Source: Amoeboaphelidium protococcarum (taxonomy: Eukaryota > Aphelidiomycota > Aphelidea). Taken from it: 64,000 nt of DNA. Of this stretch, positions 1-10,972 are shown piece by piece (position 1 is the stretch's first letter; every line of letters starts with the position of its first letter). Where the stretch lies: the NCBI GenBank assembly GCA_023515745.1, contig JALECJ010000256.1, positions 2,767,868 to 2,831,867 of the forward strand, given 5' to 3'. Under the pieces are notes generated by a model. The model searched no databases and was not told the DNA's origin. It saw only the letters and a program-made list of their open reading frames with translations. The position numbers were made by a program, and so were the translations under genes.

Positions 1-2618
1 CTCCCGCCGCTGGAGCATCCACTGCTCATGGTTCCCCGATGAAGTGGTCGAGTCTGAAGAATACGTAGGCATCTACCACTGCCTAAAAGCAAGTGGATAA
101 GAAGGAAGCGGACGTTGTATCAGATGATAGTAAACATGCTCAGAAGAAGATAAAGCTTGCCGGTAGTGCATAGAAAACACCAACTAAGAAGGAGAGTAAA
201 GAGGTGTCAGCGAAAGCGTCGAAGAGCAAGAAGGCAGAAGATGACGATTTTGTGGTTAAAGATGATAATGAAGATGAAGATCGACCTCGTAAGCATCCTA
301 CTCCTCGCTCAGATGCTCAGAAGAAGGCTTTCAGAAATTTCATTGCGAGAAGTGGGCCTGCTGCTCCAGGAAGTAAGGAATTGCCGTCAGGTACTCCTGA
401 TTGTCTGGCAGGACTCACTTTTGTATTCACTGGAGAACTAGAGAGCACCACTAGAGAGGATGCGATTGATCTTGTGAAGAGACATGGTGGCAGAGTGACT
501 ACAGCCGCTTCCTCCAAGACTTCTTATGTTGTGGTTGGCGCTGATCCGGGGTAGAGTAAATTGAAGAAGGTGGAGCAGCATAAGATTAAAACTTTGGATG
601 AAGACTCTTTATTTCAACTTGTCATTGATCGCAGCAAGGATGGTGGATCATCAACGTCATTGGCAGAGTCTTAAGTGGAATCTGTAAAGTAAAACTCTCC
701 CAAGAAGACTAAGTAGAAATCTCCTGCTAAAAAGGCGGCTTCTACTACCAAACAGTAATCTATAAACAACTCCGCTATAGACTTGACTGAAAATGCTGAA
801 GTTCAGAGTACTTCTAAAGGAAAGTAGTCTAGCTCAAAGCAAGTGGCGTAATCCAGTGCCGCGTCGAATGAACTTTGGACTGTCAAGTATGCGCCCTCTT
901 CGATGAAGGACATTATTGGTAATAAGTCCAATGTGGATAGATTGAAGCAGTTTCTGGACAAGTGGCATGGTCAAATTTCTGGCGAACGTGCAGTTTTAAT
1001 ATCGGGCCCTCCTGGAATCGGAAAGACTACAGCTGCACATATAGTGGCTAAAGAGTGTGGTTACGATGTACTGGAGATGAATGCCAGTGATGTCCGTAAT
1101 AAAGCTCATGTTGACGACATTGTAAGTGAGCTCATTGGCAATTAGTCCATTGTTGGTTATTTCAAAGATGGTGGTGCAGATCGTAAATCTCAAATGAACA
1201 AGAAGCATTGTCTTATTATGGATGAATGTGACGGTATGGGTGGTGGTGACAGAGGAGGTATGTAACAGTTGATCTAATTGATTAAGAAGACCAAGATTCC
1301 AATTATTTGCATTTGTAATGATAGAATGCATCCGAAAGTGCGTTCTCTGGCCAATTATTGCCTTGATCTCAAATTTATAAGACCAACTGCTCAGATGATA
1401 CGCTCTCGTATAATGTCTATCGCTTTCAAGGAAGGATTTAAAATTGAAGCTAATGCTGCTGATTAGCTGGTATAAGCTGCTTAGTCTGATATTCGTTAAG
1501 TATTAAATACTTTGCAGTCTTGGAGTCTATTGTAGCACTAGTAAATGAACTATGATTAGAGTAAGGCTCTAAGTCAAGCTGTGAAAAAGGATGTTGATAT
1601 GAATCCTTTTGATATATCTACTCGTCTTCTTAGTGGTGGTACTAGCAAGTAACTGTCGATTGACCAGAAAATGGAGTTGTACTTTGCCGATTACCAACTT
1701 GTTCCTCCGTTCATTTAGGAGAATTACATCAAGATAAAGCCTTGGAAGAAGCCAATAGACCAGTCTGTTAGTGATCGTGATTTTGAATGGAAGTATTTGG
1801 AATATCTCGCCAGTGCTGCAGATTCTATATCTGCCAGCGATCTCGTGGAGGCGAGACTGTATCGTAATCAAGAGTTTAGTCTACTGCCTACTCATGCAAT
1901 GTTCTCCACCATCATCCCTGTAACGTTGGCGTAGGGCTCTTTGTCTGAACGCTTGAACTTCCCGTCTATCCTCGGATAGATCAGCAAGACTAACAAGTGC
2001 TGGAGATTGCTGAAGGAACTGGCTCTGCATCTCAAATTGAAAATCTCTGGTGACAAGAATGAGGTGAGATAGGACTATATGGCCGTGTTGGTCCGGCGTC
2101 TTACTGATCCACTGATAAGAGATGGTGCTGATGCCATACAAGATGTTATCACTCAATTGGATGAATATTATCTGTCCAAAGAGGATTGGGAGGCGATGCT
2201 GGAACTGTCTTTAGGCGATTACTAGCAAGATCGAGTCATGAAGAAGATTCCAACCAGTGTAAAATCTGCCTTCACTCGTTAGTACAACAAGTAGTCTCAT
2301 AATACTCCATTCGCCATCTAGAACATACCTAAAAAGATCAAAAGTACCGGTATGAGTATGAAGGTTGACTTGGAAGAAGTTGCTGATGCAGACTACGCTG
2401 AAGAGGAGGAACAGAATCCAGACGGTGGCGATGATGACAATAACGACGGTGACGGTAGTGTTGAGATGGACAAGATGATCAAGCCAAAGAAACCTGCTAA
2501 TACCAAGAAGTCTGGCGCGAGTTCATCCACACAATCCGTTGCAAAAGGAGGAGCAAAGCGAGCCAACTCTAAATCTGCATCATCTTCCAAAGCGAGTAGT
2601 AAAAAGGTTAAGATTTGA
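1..2618 (+). CDS. RFC1: Replication factor C large subunit, 5'-partial
   Basis: This is the large subunit of the clamp loader that opens PCNA and places it on primed DNA in the nucleus. The frame (codons beginning at position 3) is open to the left edge, so the N-terminus with the usual PCNA-binding motif lies outside. Visible in order: a Lys/Ser-rich linker, a BRCT domain (about 390-650), a second basic linker, then the AAA+ module with Walker A GPPGIGKT (about 1005) and Walker B IMDECD (about 1215), followed by the RFC1 C-terminal domain and an acidic then Lys/Ser-rich tail ending at TGA. Many TAA/TAG codons lie in frame and read as Gln. The Met at 39 would give 859 residues, close to yeast Rfc1, but no PIP box follows it, so I prefer a partial gene. 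The family assignment is secure. Confidence 0.93.
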
Positions 2619-2714
2619 TACTATTCTGTCTTGGCGATTCTGCTAGTTGTATTTTTTATAATGAAGTGGCTAGGATGATTTTGATATGGTTTTATATATC
2701 TATGCAATGCAATC

Positions 2715-2719
2715 GAAAT
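2715..2719. repeat. Target-site duplication, left copy (GAAAT)
   Basis: The five bases GAAAT immediately before the LTR match those at 7202-7206 exactly. A 5-bp duplication is typical for Ty1/copia integrases. Confidence 0.93.
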
Positions 2720-2889
2720 TGTTAAGAAATGATAAGTAAAGTGGATGATGTAAGTTACTATATTTCTTATCATGAAAAGATTCTCATGCTTGACCTTATC
2801 TGAGTCCGTTTCACTTCTAACCTTAGCGTGGGAATATTGCGGCATGAGGCGCAGCAGCTCCATGTGGATGTTTGATCATAAATCTGACA
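2720..2889 (-). repeat. 3' LTR of the copia element
   Basis: This is the downstream LTR relative to the element's minus-strand sense. It is identical base for base to 7032-7201 as far as I can read. The ends form a short TGT/ACA inverted repeat. It lies 101 bp after the RFC1 stop codon. Confidence 0.95.
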
Positions 2890-2926
2890 CGCCGCCGTGA
2901 TCAAACACTTTGCTCGCCGCCGTGAT
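2890..2926 (-). promoter_or_regulatory. Polypurine-tract region, duplicated motif
   Basis: On the element's sense strand the 13-mer GATCACGGCGGCG ends exactly at the start of the 3' LTR, and a second copy lies 24 bp upstream (plus-strand positions 2890-2902 and 2914-2926). The proximal copy sits where the polypurine tract priming plus-strand DNA synthesis belongs. The upstream copy overlaps the last codons of pol. Confidence 0.55.
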
Positions 2927-5900
2927 CCGCCACAGATTCAGACATTCCCATCATATCACGAAGCGCAAGAAACTTTTGAGTCGGCAGTGGCTTTGTGAGT
3001 ATATCTGCGAGCATTAGGTCAGTAGGGCAATAGACAACACGTAGATGACCATCTCGCACGCAAGTTCTGATGAAGTGATGACGCACGTCTATATGCTTTG
3101 TTCTTGAATGAGTCTTATTACCATTAATAACGGCTATAGCACCTTGATTGTCCTCATGTATCAGTGTAGCGGCGTCCTGTGTCCATCCTATTTCTTGCAG
3201 TAATCTTCGCAACCAAATAGCTTCTTAAGCAGAGTTAGATAACGCAATGTACTCGGATTCACAACTAGACAGAGCCACTATATTCTAAAGCTTACTTTGC
3301 CAAGATACTGGAGAATTAGCAAGCTTAAACAGATAACCGCCAGTAGACTTCCGACCATCGGTATCTCCTGCCCAGTCCGCGTCAGACCATCCTTAAATCA
3401 CGGTCCCGTGTTCTCCACCTAACTAAATACCCAACTTACTTGTGCCCTTCAAATATTTACAAATCCTCTTTACAGCAGTCCAATGCTTTTGACCTGGATT
3501 AGAAGAAAACTTGCAAACCTTTCCAACAGCGGCTGATATATCAGGACGAGTTGCGCATGCAGTGTACAATAGAGCGCCGACGACTTGTTAATAAGGGATA
3601 TCTTACATCAACTCTTGCTCTTCTTTCGTCTAAGGGCAGTCCTAGAGTGACAAAGAGACTGTAGAGTCCATCGGCGTTGGTGCTGGTTTCACGAGACTCA
3701 TCTAATAATCTTCCAACAGTTCAGCAATAAATCTATGCTAATGCAACAATATCGTCTTTGCTTATCTGTCACGCTCGATATGAAGTCCAAGGAAATACGA
3801 TGCGGGACCGAGGTCAGTAATCTCAATCATGGACGCGATATCTTTCTTCAGCTTTTATGCTTGATCAATCCCCTTAATACCAAGTAGCATATCGTCAACA
3901 TGCGCCAGTATGAGGGCATCATCTTCTTTTCTGTAGAATAGGCAATGATCAGCCTCTGTAGGAACGAATCCAGGTTATGCTAAACATTGCATAAGGTGAT
4001 TATACCATTCTGCCGCAGCCTACTTCAATCCATAGAGTGTCTTGAGAAGTTGAAGTTTAACATCGTCTCCGCAGTCGAGTAGGCCACCTTCCGGGACTTC
4101 CATATAAATTTCCTCCTTGAGTTCAGGCACAACGAAAGCCTAAACGGCATCAACTTGCTCTATCTCGTAATCAAGAGAGGCACATTTGGATAACATAATT
4201 CTGAGTGAGTTCGTTCTTGCTGTAGGTGCATAAGTCTCCTAGTAGTCCACCCCAGAAACTTGTGAATAGCCCTTCGCGACCAATCTAGCCTTGAATTTGT
4301 AATCGCCAGCCGCAGTCTTCTTCTTAGTAAATACCCATCGACACTTGATTACACGGTCTCCCTTTTGTCGCTATACCTTCCTCCATGTCTTTCGATTCTC
4401 AAGGCCATTAATTTCTTTCATCATAGCCTTGTAATAATGATCCCTGTCAGGTCCTGATAATGCTTCGCGCACACTTTGCGGATTTCTCTGCAACTTTGTA
4501 GTGAGTGCTTTAAATTGCTTTCGCACTCTTTTTCCACTGACAATATTAGAAGGATCAACTCTAGACACAATCTCTTTAGGCGCAGATGGAGTACTGTCTG
4601 AGACAACAACAACGGTAGATCCAGGTTAGGCATTGTTAGGAGAAGAACTCATTGCAGGCGCAGTTGACTGTGGAGCTTACAGCATGTCAAGATCTTCAGT
4701 CGGTTAAGATTAACTTAATGGCAGTATCTGAACTGTGGCCTCTTATGATGAATGATGGTGTACCGGTGGCATAAGGGGAACAGTGAACTCTTGCAGAGTC
4801 GTTTCTTGACTTGCCGCTTTAGAGTTTTAGGAGGAGTCATAAGCTAAATCTACACCAAACCTCTTTTCTTTAGGAAATGTAAATGCGTTGGAGGTTATCA
4901 ACTTTTGGCGCACAATATCATAGAACCGCAATATCGATGTAGACTCAGTATAGCCCATAAAAATGCATTCTACAGCGCGTCGATCCAGCTTGGACCGCTT
5001 TTCAACAGGAACGTGAACAAAGGAGTGCTGGCCAAATATTTGCAAGTGACTCGACTTCGGCAACCTACCTGACCATACCTCATAAGGGCTTTTAGACTAT
5101 GGGTTGGAGCTAGATGGACTAATATTGCTTAGATACACTGCAGCCAGCGCAGCCTGGCCCCAAAACTACTCTGGAAGCTTTGACTCTATCAACATAGTGC
5201 GCACTTTATTAAATATAGTCAGATTCTTCCGCTCGCTAACACCATTCTGCTCAGGAGTGTAGGGAACTGTAAGCTCATGCATGATGCCATTGTCCTACAG
5301 ATATCCTGCGAATTCGTTAGATAAGTATTCCTTGGCGTTGTCCGATCGCAAAGATTGGACTACAACAGGAGTGGCACTCTGATCCAAAGAGAATTGACTC
5401 ATTTTATGCTCACCAAATGTCGCTGACTATACACAGATTCCTTCATTACGCAGCTTCTAATGCACATATTTAAAACACTTGATAGCCTCAGACCTTCTTT
5501 TCATCAAGAAGGCAAGAGTAAATCGCGACTAGTCGTCAGTGAATGTGATGAGATATTGGTTACCATTAATGTCTGCAACTAGCGGGCCACAGATATCTGT
5601 GTGCAGACGCGAACCATTTCTGTCTGCTCTATTATCCGTAGGATGCATTGAGGAGCGCTTATTCTTACCAATGATACAAGAGATGCATTCAGAGCAATCC
5701 TCAGCTTTAATTTTGCCTATCCCGTGATCGTTGCAAAATTTGACGACATCTTTGACATTAGCATGACCCAGCTTAGAGTGCATATCATCGCATATCTCCT
5801 AAGAAGACTAAGAAGTGAGAGAGAGAGCTTGACTGCCAGAATTGGATACAACTCTCCATAAGCCGTCTCGTTTAGACTTTACTCCTCGCCATAAAAGCTC

Positions 5901-7010
5901 CTTTGGCAGTTCCACGTGGTCTTTGAAACATGACACGGTCTATCCGTCAAATAGAACCTTGTATCCAGAATTGCAGAGCTTTGAAACCGAAAGCAGATTC
6001 TCCGATAATGTCGGGCAATACAAGACATTAGTGAGTTCAACACCCTGTTACTTGCTGTTGAAGATAACACTGCCGCGCTTAACGCAAGCCATTGACGCAT
6101 TCGCTGTACCAACCTAAGTACGAAAGTTAGAGGAGTTAAATAAATTATTTTATGTATTAGTGAAGTGGTCACTTGCTCCGCTATCAATGATCCAGGACTG
6201 ATCAGCCTTACGCGTCACCAGACTATGTCATTCACCAGCCTTAGAAGCATTCTGCTACCCCTTACAAAATTTACTCCCTTCAGAGTGATTGAATCTCTCC
6301 ATCCCAGCTGATTTGCACTTCTGGCATACCGGTCTCAAGTGTGGATGACACTTCCAACAATCAGCGCCGCGACATTGGCCTGGATGCTTCGCTAATTTCA
6401 TGACCTTGGATGCATTGATACAGGCAGCGTCCTCAGTGATGCAGCGCGACATCAGGACGTCACGTTTGACAAGAGCAGCTTCAGTGCCAGCCACAGCACG
6501 CACCACTCTCAAATGTTCAGGGAGTCTGCCAAGTAGAACCATTGTCACAAGATCGCTGATTTTGATCAAATCAGAGCCACCATTTGCGTGGATCAAGGAG
6601 CGCTCGATAGCCTCCGCAGAGGTAAAACCGTCCTCCACTCGATCGCTGAATTCAAAGGAGAGGAGTTCTCCAAGATATTCGAGGCGACTGGCAACAGTTT
6701 GTCTGACAAAGTGCTTACTCAGCTACGTCCACAAATCAGACGCCTTATCGCAATCTATGAACTTGCTTGCAAGGTCCATGGAGATGTTAGCTTCAATGGC
6801 GAAGGAGGCCTGATCAGTGTCCATCGGGACTTGCTTCACTTCGTCCCAGGCCTTCAGCAGTTTCAGCAGCACCTTCATTCTCTTTACCCACACAAAGTAA
6901 TCTGACTATACTTTCAGCATGCACCAGTTGTGAATTCTGATAGACGCGTCGGCGTCTTGAGCAGCCGTAACAGCAGGAGTAGAAGAGGATGTTTAAGCAC
7001 CAGTCGGCAT
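2901..7010 (-). CDS. Copia gag-pol polyprotein, intact
   Basis: A single 1369-residue frame from ATG at 7010 to TGA at 2901, in which TAA/TAG are used as Gln codons. The gag part (residues 1 to about 265) ends in a Cys/His cluster (C-x2-C-x9-H-x6-C) that differs from the usual CCHC knuckle. Then come the protease with DSGAS (about residue 273), the GAG-pre/integrase HHCC region with HSKLGH and CSECISC (about 410-440), the integrase core with HTDICGPL, RSDNAKEY and PEQNGVSER, the reverse transcriptase with VDD at about residue 1035 (LAHVDDMLLG), and RNase H with ESEYIAL and HEDNQGA near the C-terminus. No gag/pol frameshift is needed. The intact frame and identical LTRs suggest recent or continuing activity. 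Confidence 0.95.
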
Positions 7011-7031
7011 GATTCAGCAGTGCTGATAACG
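7011..7031 (-). promoter_or_regulatory. Candidate tRNA primer-binding site
   Basis: The 21 bases between the 5' LTR and the gag start read CGTTATCAGCACTGCTG and onward in the sense direction. This is the position of the minus-strand primer-binding site. The priming tRNA cannot be named without the host tRNA set. Confidence 0.4.
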
Positions 7032-7201
7032 TGTTAAGAAATGATAAGTAAAGTGGATGATGTAAGTTACTATATTTCTTATCATGAAAAGATTCTCATG
7101 CTTGACCTTATCTGAGTCCGTTTCACTTCTAACCTTAGCGTGGGAATATTGCGGCATGAGGCGCAGCAGCTCCATGTGGATGTTTGATCATAAATCTGAC
7201 A
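7032..7201 (-). repeat. 5' LTR of the copia element
   Basis: This is the upstream LTR in the element's sense and is expected to hold the promoter for the genomic RNA. It is followed on the plus strand by the GAAAT duplication and, 52 bp after that, by the CUTA start codon. The CUTA promoter is therefore now largely LTR sequence, transcribed away from CUTA. Confidence 0.95.
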
Positions 7202-7206
7202 GAAAT
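7202..7206. repeat. Target-site duplication, right copy (GAAAT)
   Basis: Right-hand copy of the 5-bp duplication made by the integration event; it matches 2715-2719 without change. Confidence 0.93.
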
Positions 7207-7258
7207 TAAGGACGATTAAATTCATCTTAATCCTTCTTTTCTTAATTACTATTTTTTA

Positions 7259-7639
7259 ATGAAGTTTGTACCATCTATCGCCAAGTATACGCGTCCTTTG
7301 ATCATGAGTAAAATATCTGGCCATCAATATTCTCAGTAGCCTAATTAATACAATTTGGCCCTGGTTACGTGTCCGAACTAGAATGAAGCGGATAAGATAG
7401 CTCATGAGGTGGTCGCTGATAACTTGGCAGCGTGTGTCAATATTGTTCCCACGGTGAAGAGTGTCTACAAGTGGGAGGGGAAAGTTCACTCAGACAGCGA
7501 GTGCCTTTTAGTAATTAAAACTAGAACGGAGCATAATAATCTCCTGCTGGATAAGATTAAAAGTATACATTCGTATTAAGTACCAGAGTTTATAACCATA
7601 CCTGTAAGCATTAATGTTAAAACTTAGATAAGAATCTGA
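7259..7639 (+). CDS. CUTA: CutA family divalent-cation tolerance protein
   Basis: 126 residues, ending at TGA. The conserved CutA core is visible: the first strand LALVTCPNQNEA, then the block LAACVNIVPTVKSVYKWEG, then LLVIKTR and a C-terminal YQVPEFITIPV, where eukaryotic and bacterial homologues have Y.VPEI...PI. CutA forms very stable ferredoxin-like trimers; its cellular role in eukaryotes is unclear (copper binding, membrane anchoring of acetylcholinesterase in animals). A short N-terminal extension of about 25 residues could be a weak targeting sequence. The copia element lies just upstream and may have changed its promoter. Confidence 0.92.
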
Positions 7640-7788
7640 TTAATACTTAGAAAATAAAGTGTAGATCACGGGTGGTTCCGAGCCTTATATAAAGTGGCTA
7701 TCTGATAACACCAACTAAGATGGTACAAATACTAATAGCGAGAATTGATTGAATTTATATTTGTGGATTATAGATAGAAACCATATTG

Positions 7789-9069
7789 TCACGATTACCT
7801 ATGAATCTCCGCCTCTCTTCCCATCATCTCCAAAACTTCAGCTGTTCCATCCAGTACAAGTGGGATCCAATTAACATTTAAAGTACCGTCATCATCACTT
7901 GAATCTGCTGAGGCCGTGTTCTAGTTGTAAGTACAAAATGCATCCAATATATTGATGCAGCAGTTATGATGGTGAAATGATGACATATTATGGAGATTAT
8001 TCTGAAGCAACTACGCAAGTATAATCCTGAGGAGTCGACCATGAGCCATTACAATCACGGTAGCGTCTACCATACGTCGCTACTAATTAGAATCTTACAA
8101 CGAAATATTAGATGCTGCCTCTGACTTATTCTCCTACTTGACCATCACACTTTTAATAACTTGATAAATCCATTACTAAACTCTGTGTGCAACTTAAAGA
8201 GGAGATTCCCCATTAGGTGCACCGGCATTAAAATTACCAGATTACCATTCAGACAACAACCCCGCCATTAGATTTGCGTCTGCCCTCTTCCCATCCCAGT
8301 CACCCCAAGATATTTCACGTATAGCTTCAACAGTTGGCTTCTCCAACACTATCCTATTACCATTCTGATTACCACCATCATTATTATTAAATTCATTTTG
8401 TATAGCATCGGCTGTTTATTCAGCTCTGAGCATATTGGAGGAGTAGAGATACATCTTGCCATTAAGAGTGCCAGCACTGTAGATGTATTGATTCAAAACT
8501 TTGGCCAAAGACGCAGCTTATAATGCTCCAAGATTGTTCAACGGCTAGTTAATACCTGAGCCTTGCAAGACTCGCTCTCTATTAGCCTCAGTCTCACCAT
8601 GTCGACACAGTATGAATCTGATACGAGATTATTGATGATGAGATTACTTGGTAGTATCGACAGACTGCTGATATGGATGATGATGATGATGATAGAAATC
8701 ATTGTAAATGGATTACATGTCACCAACGGATTGAGGAAACTCGAACGCCTCAACCGGACGTGGAGACACTTCACTCGCATTACGTGACACTGGAGAATAC
8801 CGTTATAGCTGCTAAACTTGTACATCAACCACCTAATACTGCCTGTCTTACGTATGACGTACTTATTGCAACTGACCAGATAAATCATCGCCATTCTTCT
8901 ATCGATATTCATACAGTGTAGAAACCTTGTCAAATATGCCCATATATGCAGTGTTATTGCCAGTCAGCTAGCCATCTATGGGAGAGTCGCCTTACATTCT
9001 TTATGGAACCACCGGAGACAGATCCCCACTTCTTGGAGTTACCAAACTCTACGCCAATTCACTAATCAT
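7789..9069 (-). CDS. Histidine phosphatase (phosphoglycerate-mutase-like) superfamily
   Basis: 426 residues from ATG at 9069 to TGA at 7789. The catalytic RHGET motif lies at 8590-8604 (about residue 155), preceded by the strand RIRFILC. Downstream are QPLNNLGALQA and SSNMLRAEQTADAI, the usual second signature with Arg and Glu, and near the C-terminus VMAHGRLLRIIL, which carries the second catalytic His. The domain resembles PhoE/fructose-2,6-bisphosphatase-like enzymes, but the substrate cannot be told. The first 150 residues are low complexity, Gln/His-rich, with an HHHHH run, so a later Met (for example near 8718) may be the true start. It is divergent to the carrier gene at 9801. Confidence 0.82.
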
Positions 9070-9800
9070 AAATACTATTATTATTATTGTCTATATACTT
9101 GGAAATAAATGTCTAAGATTGTATAGTAGTAGTAGAAGGAGGACTATGTCACCAGAACAGAATATTCCTCAACCAAATTTTGATTAGTAAATCACTAAAG
9201 AAAGAAGAGATAGACGTAAGAGCTAGTCCAAAGAATTCTAACCAAGATGATGAATACAGAGAAAGCTCTTTAAATAAACTATGACAATCAATCAATGAGA
9301 ATAAATTATTCTAAACGGGAACAAGAAGGGAAACGTTCTCAAACTGAACTTGCCGAAAGCGAACTGGAAAGAGCAATGATGATGACGACAAACTGTTATT
9401 GTTGATGATGGGAAAAAAGAATCTGAAAATCGAGAGAGACGAACACGTCGCCCCGAGATCTGGAAATTTTCTTATAGACGTCGCTCACCCTCATTCCACA
9501 TGCGCGCTCTTCCCATCTTGGTGGAGCTCATCTGTATAAAAACGCTGTGATTTAAAGCTTGATTTAATGGTGAAATGGAAATTGTTATCTATACACGTCC
9601 TCAGTACTAGCTTTCTGTGTCATTTATCCACTGTTAAACAGTCTATATGAAATTGAAGTCCTGCTGCATTCTGAGTATGATACAACGTTCTATATTCACA
9701 CAATGTTGAAATTTCTCTCTTGATTTTCATCATCATCAATCAACATTAGTGACGAGAACAATTGAAATTTTGATTACCGCAGATCTTGATCAAAACTATA
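9070..9800. other. Intergenic region between divergent genes, 731 bp
   Basis: Spacer between the histidine phosphatase (minus) and DIC1 (plus), which must carry both promoters. It holds short ATT/ATG/AGT trinucleotide runs and A/T-rich stretches. I see no conserved ORF, RNA gene or repeat in it. A missed 5' exon of the phosphatase cannot be excluded. Confidence 0.5.
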
Positions 9801-10837
9801 ATGAAAAATTAGAAATCTTAACCATTCTGGTTCGGTGGAGTGGTAAGTATTTTATTATTATACTATAGTACAATTTGGTTGATATATAATATTTTTTTGA
9901 TATCTGTATGTAGAGCTCAGCGTTGGCAGCTTGTTGCACTCACCCGCTGGATCTGTTGAAAGTGAGATTACAAACATCCCATCATCATCTGCCTAAAACT
10001 AGTCTGATGCACACTATCAAAGATATAGTGATCAAAGAGTCGCCACTAGCATTATTCAATGGATTATCAGCATCTCTCCTCCGCTAGCTCACTTATTCAA
10101 CCGCTCGATTTGGAATGTATGAAAAGATCAAATCGTACTATGGATCCGAATTTACATTTTATAAATCACTGTCTGCCGCATGTCTGAGTGGATTCATCGC
10201 TGGAATGATCGGATCGCCCGCTGATATTGTCAACATTCGCATGTAGGCTGATGGAAAGTTGCCTGTGGATTAGCGACGGAATTATCGACATGCTCTGGAT
10301 GGTCTGATGTAGATCATTAGGAGGGAAGGTGTGGTGGCACTGTGGAAAGGCGTCTGGCCTAATTCACTGCGTGCCGTTGCAATGACTGCATCACAACTCA
10401 CCACCTATGACACTTTTAAGCAGATTCTTATCCGATTTGGATTTGATTCTCATGATACACGGACACATTTTAGTGCTAGTCTTATGGCTGGTCTGGTGGC
10501 TACTACAGTGTCCTCACCGATGGACGTGATCAAGACTCGTATAATGAATTCATCGTTTTCATAGTCATTAACATCAACATCAACATCATCATCATCATCA
10601 ATATCATCGTTGACTAAATAGTAGTCGATACCTGGTGCTAGATCAAGATTAGTACATAGTGCTGCTTCTTAAATGTAATACAATAGTGCTTTGGATGCCA
10701 TGTTTAAAATAATTCGGCATGAGGGAGTATTAACTCTATTCAAAGGCTGGGTTCCTAGTTATGTTCGGCTTGGTCCTCAGACTATCCTCACATTTATATT
10801 CTTAGAATAGATGAAAGAATTATGGAATAGACAATGA
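9801..10837 (+). CDS. DIC1: Mitochondrial dicarboxylate carrier
   Basis: 321 residues in two exons, 9801-9842 and 9914-10837, separated by a 71-nt phase-0 intron (GTAAGT...TGTAG). It exchanges malate/succinate for phosphate across the inner mitochondrial membrane. It shows the three carrier repeats with signatures PLDLLKVR, PADIVNIR and PMDVIKTR, plus DIC-specific stretches FWFGGV, RQLTYSTARFGMYE, MTASQLTTYDTF and RLGPQTILTFIFLEQ that follow yeast Dic1 closely. A Ser/Thr-rich insertion of about 25 residues (around 10550-10640) lies in the matrix loop of repeat 3 and is not usual in the family. The short first exon is needed to complete the first helix. Confidence 0.93.
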
Positions 10838-10972
10838 TTTCTATTAGTATTTACTGTATATTTTTTATTCAATATTAGAGATCTTTTATGCCATAATCGT
10901 AAGAATACTATACGCAAATTCAGGACAGATGTACCAAAAGTGATAAGTAGCTCCTTAAATCGCCTCTAATAA

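Larger units (their letters stand above)
2720..7201 (-). mobile_element. Intact Ty1/copia LTR retrotransposon
   Basis: A complete 4482-bp element inserted on the minus strand. It has two identical 170-bp LTRs (2720-2889 and 7032-7201) beginning TGTT and ending GACA, flanked by the 5-bp target duplication GAAAT (2715-2719 and 7202-7206). Between them is one uninterrupted gag-pol frame in the order protease, integrase, reverse transcriptase, RNase H, which is diagnostic of Ty1/copia (Pseudoviridae-type) rather than Ty3/gypsy. Removing the element leaves a 153-bp RFC1-CUTA spacer, in keeping with other spacers here. The identical LTRs indicate a very recent insertion. Confidence 0.96.

Noticed and set aside
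2621-2863. 80-codon minus-strand ORF after RFC1
   Set aside because: It runs from inside the 3' LTR into flanking DNA, so it is LTR read-through and not a gene.
8538-8933. 131-codon minus-strand frame overlapping the histidine phosphatase
   Set aside because: It is in a different frame from the RHGET-containing protein and shows no family pattern.
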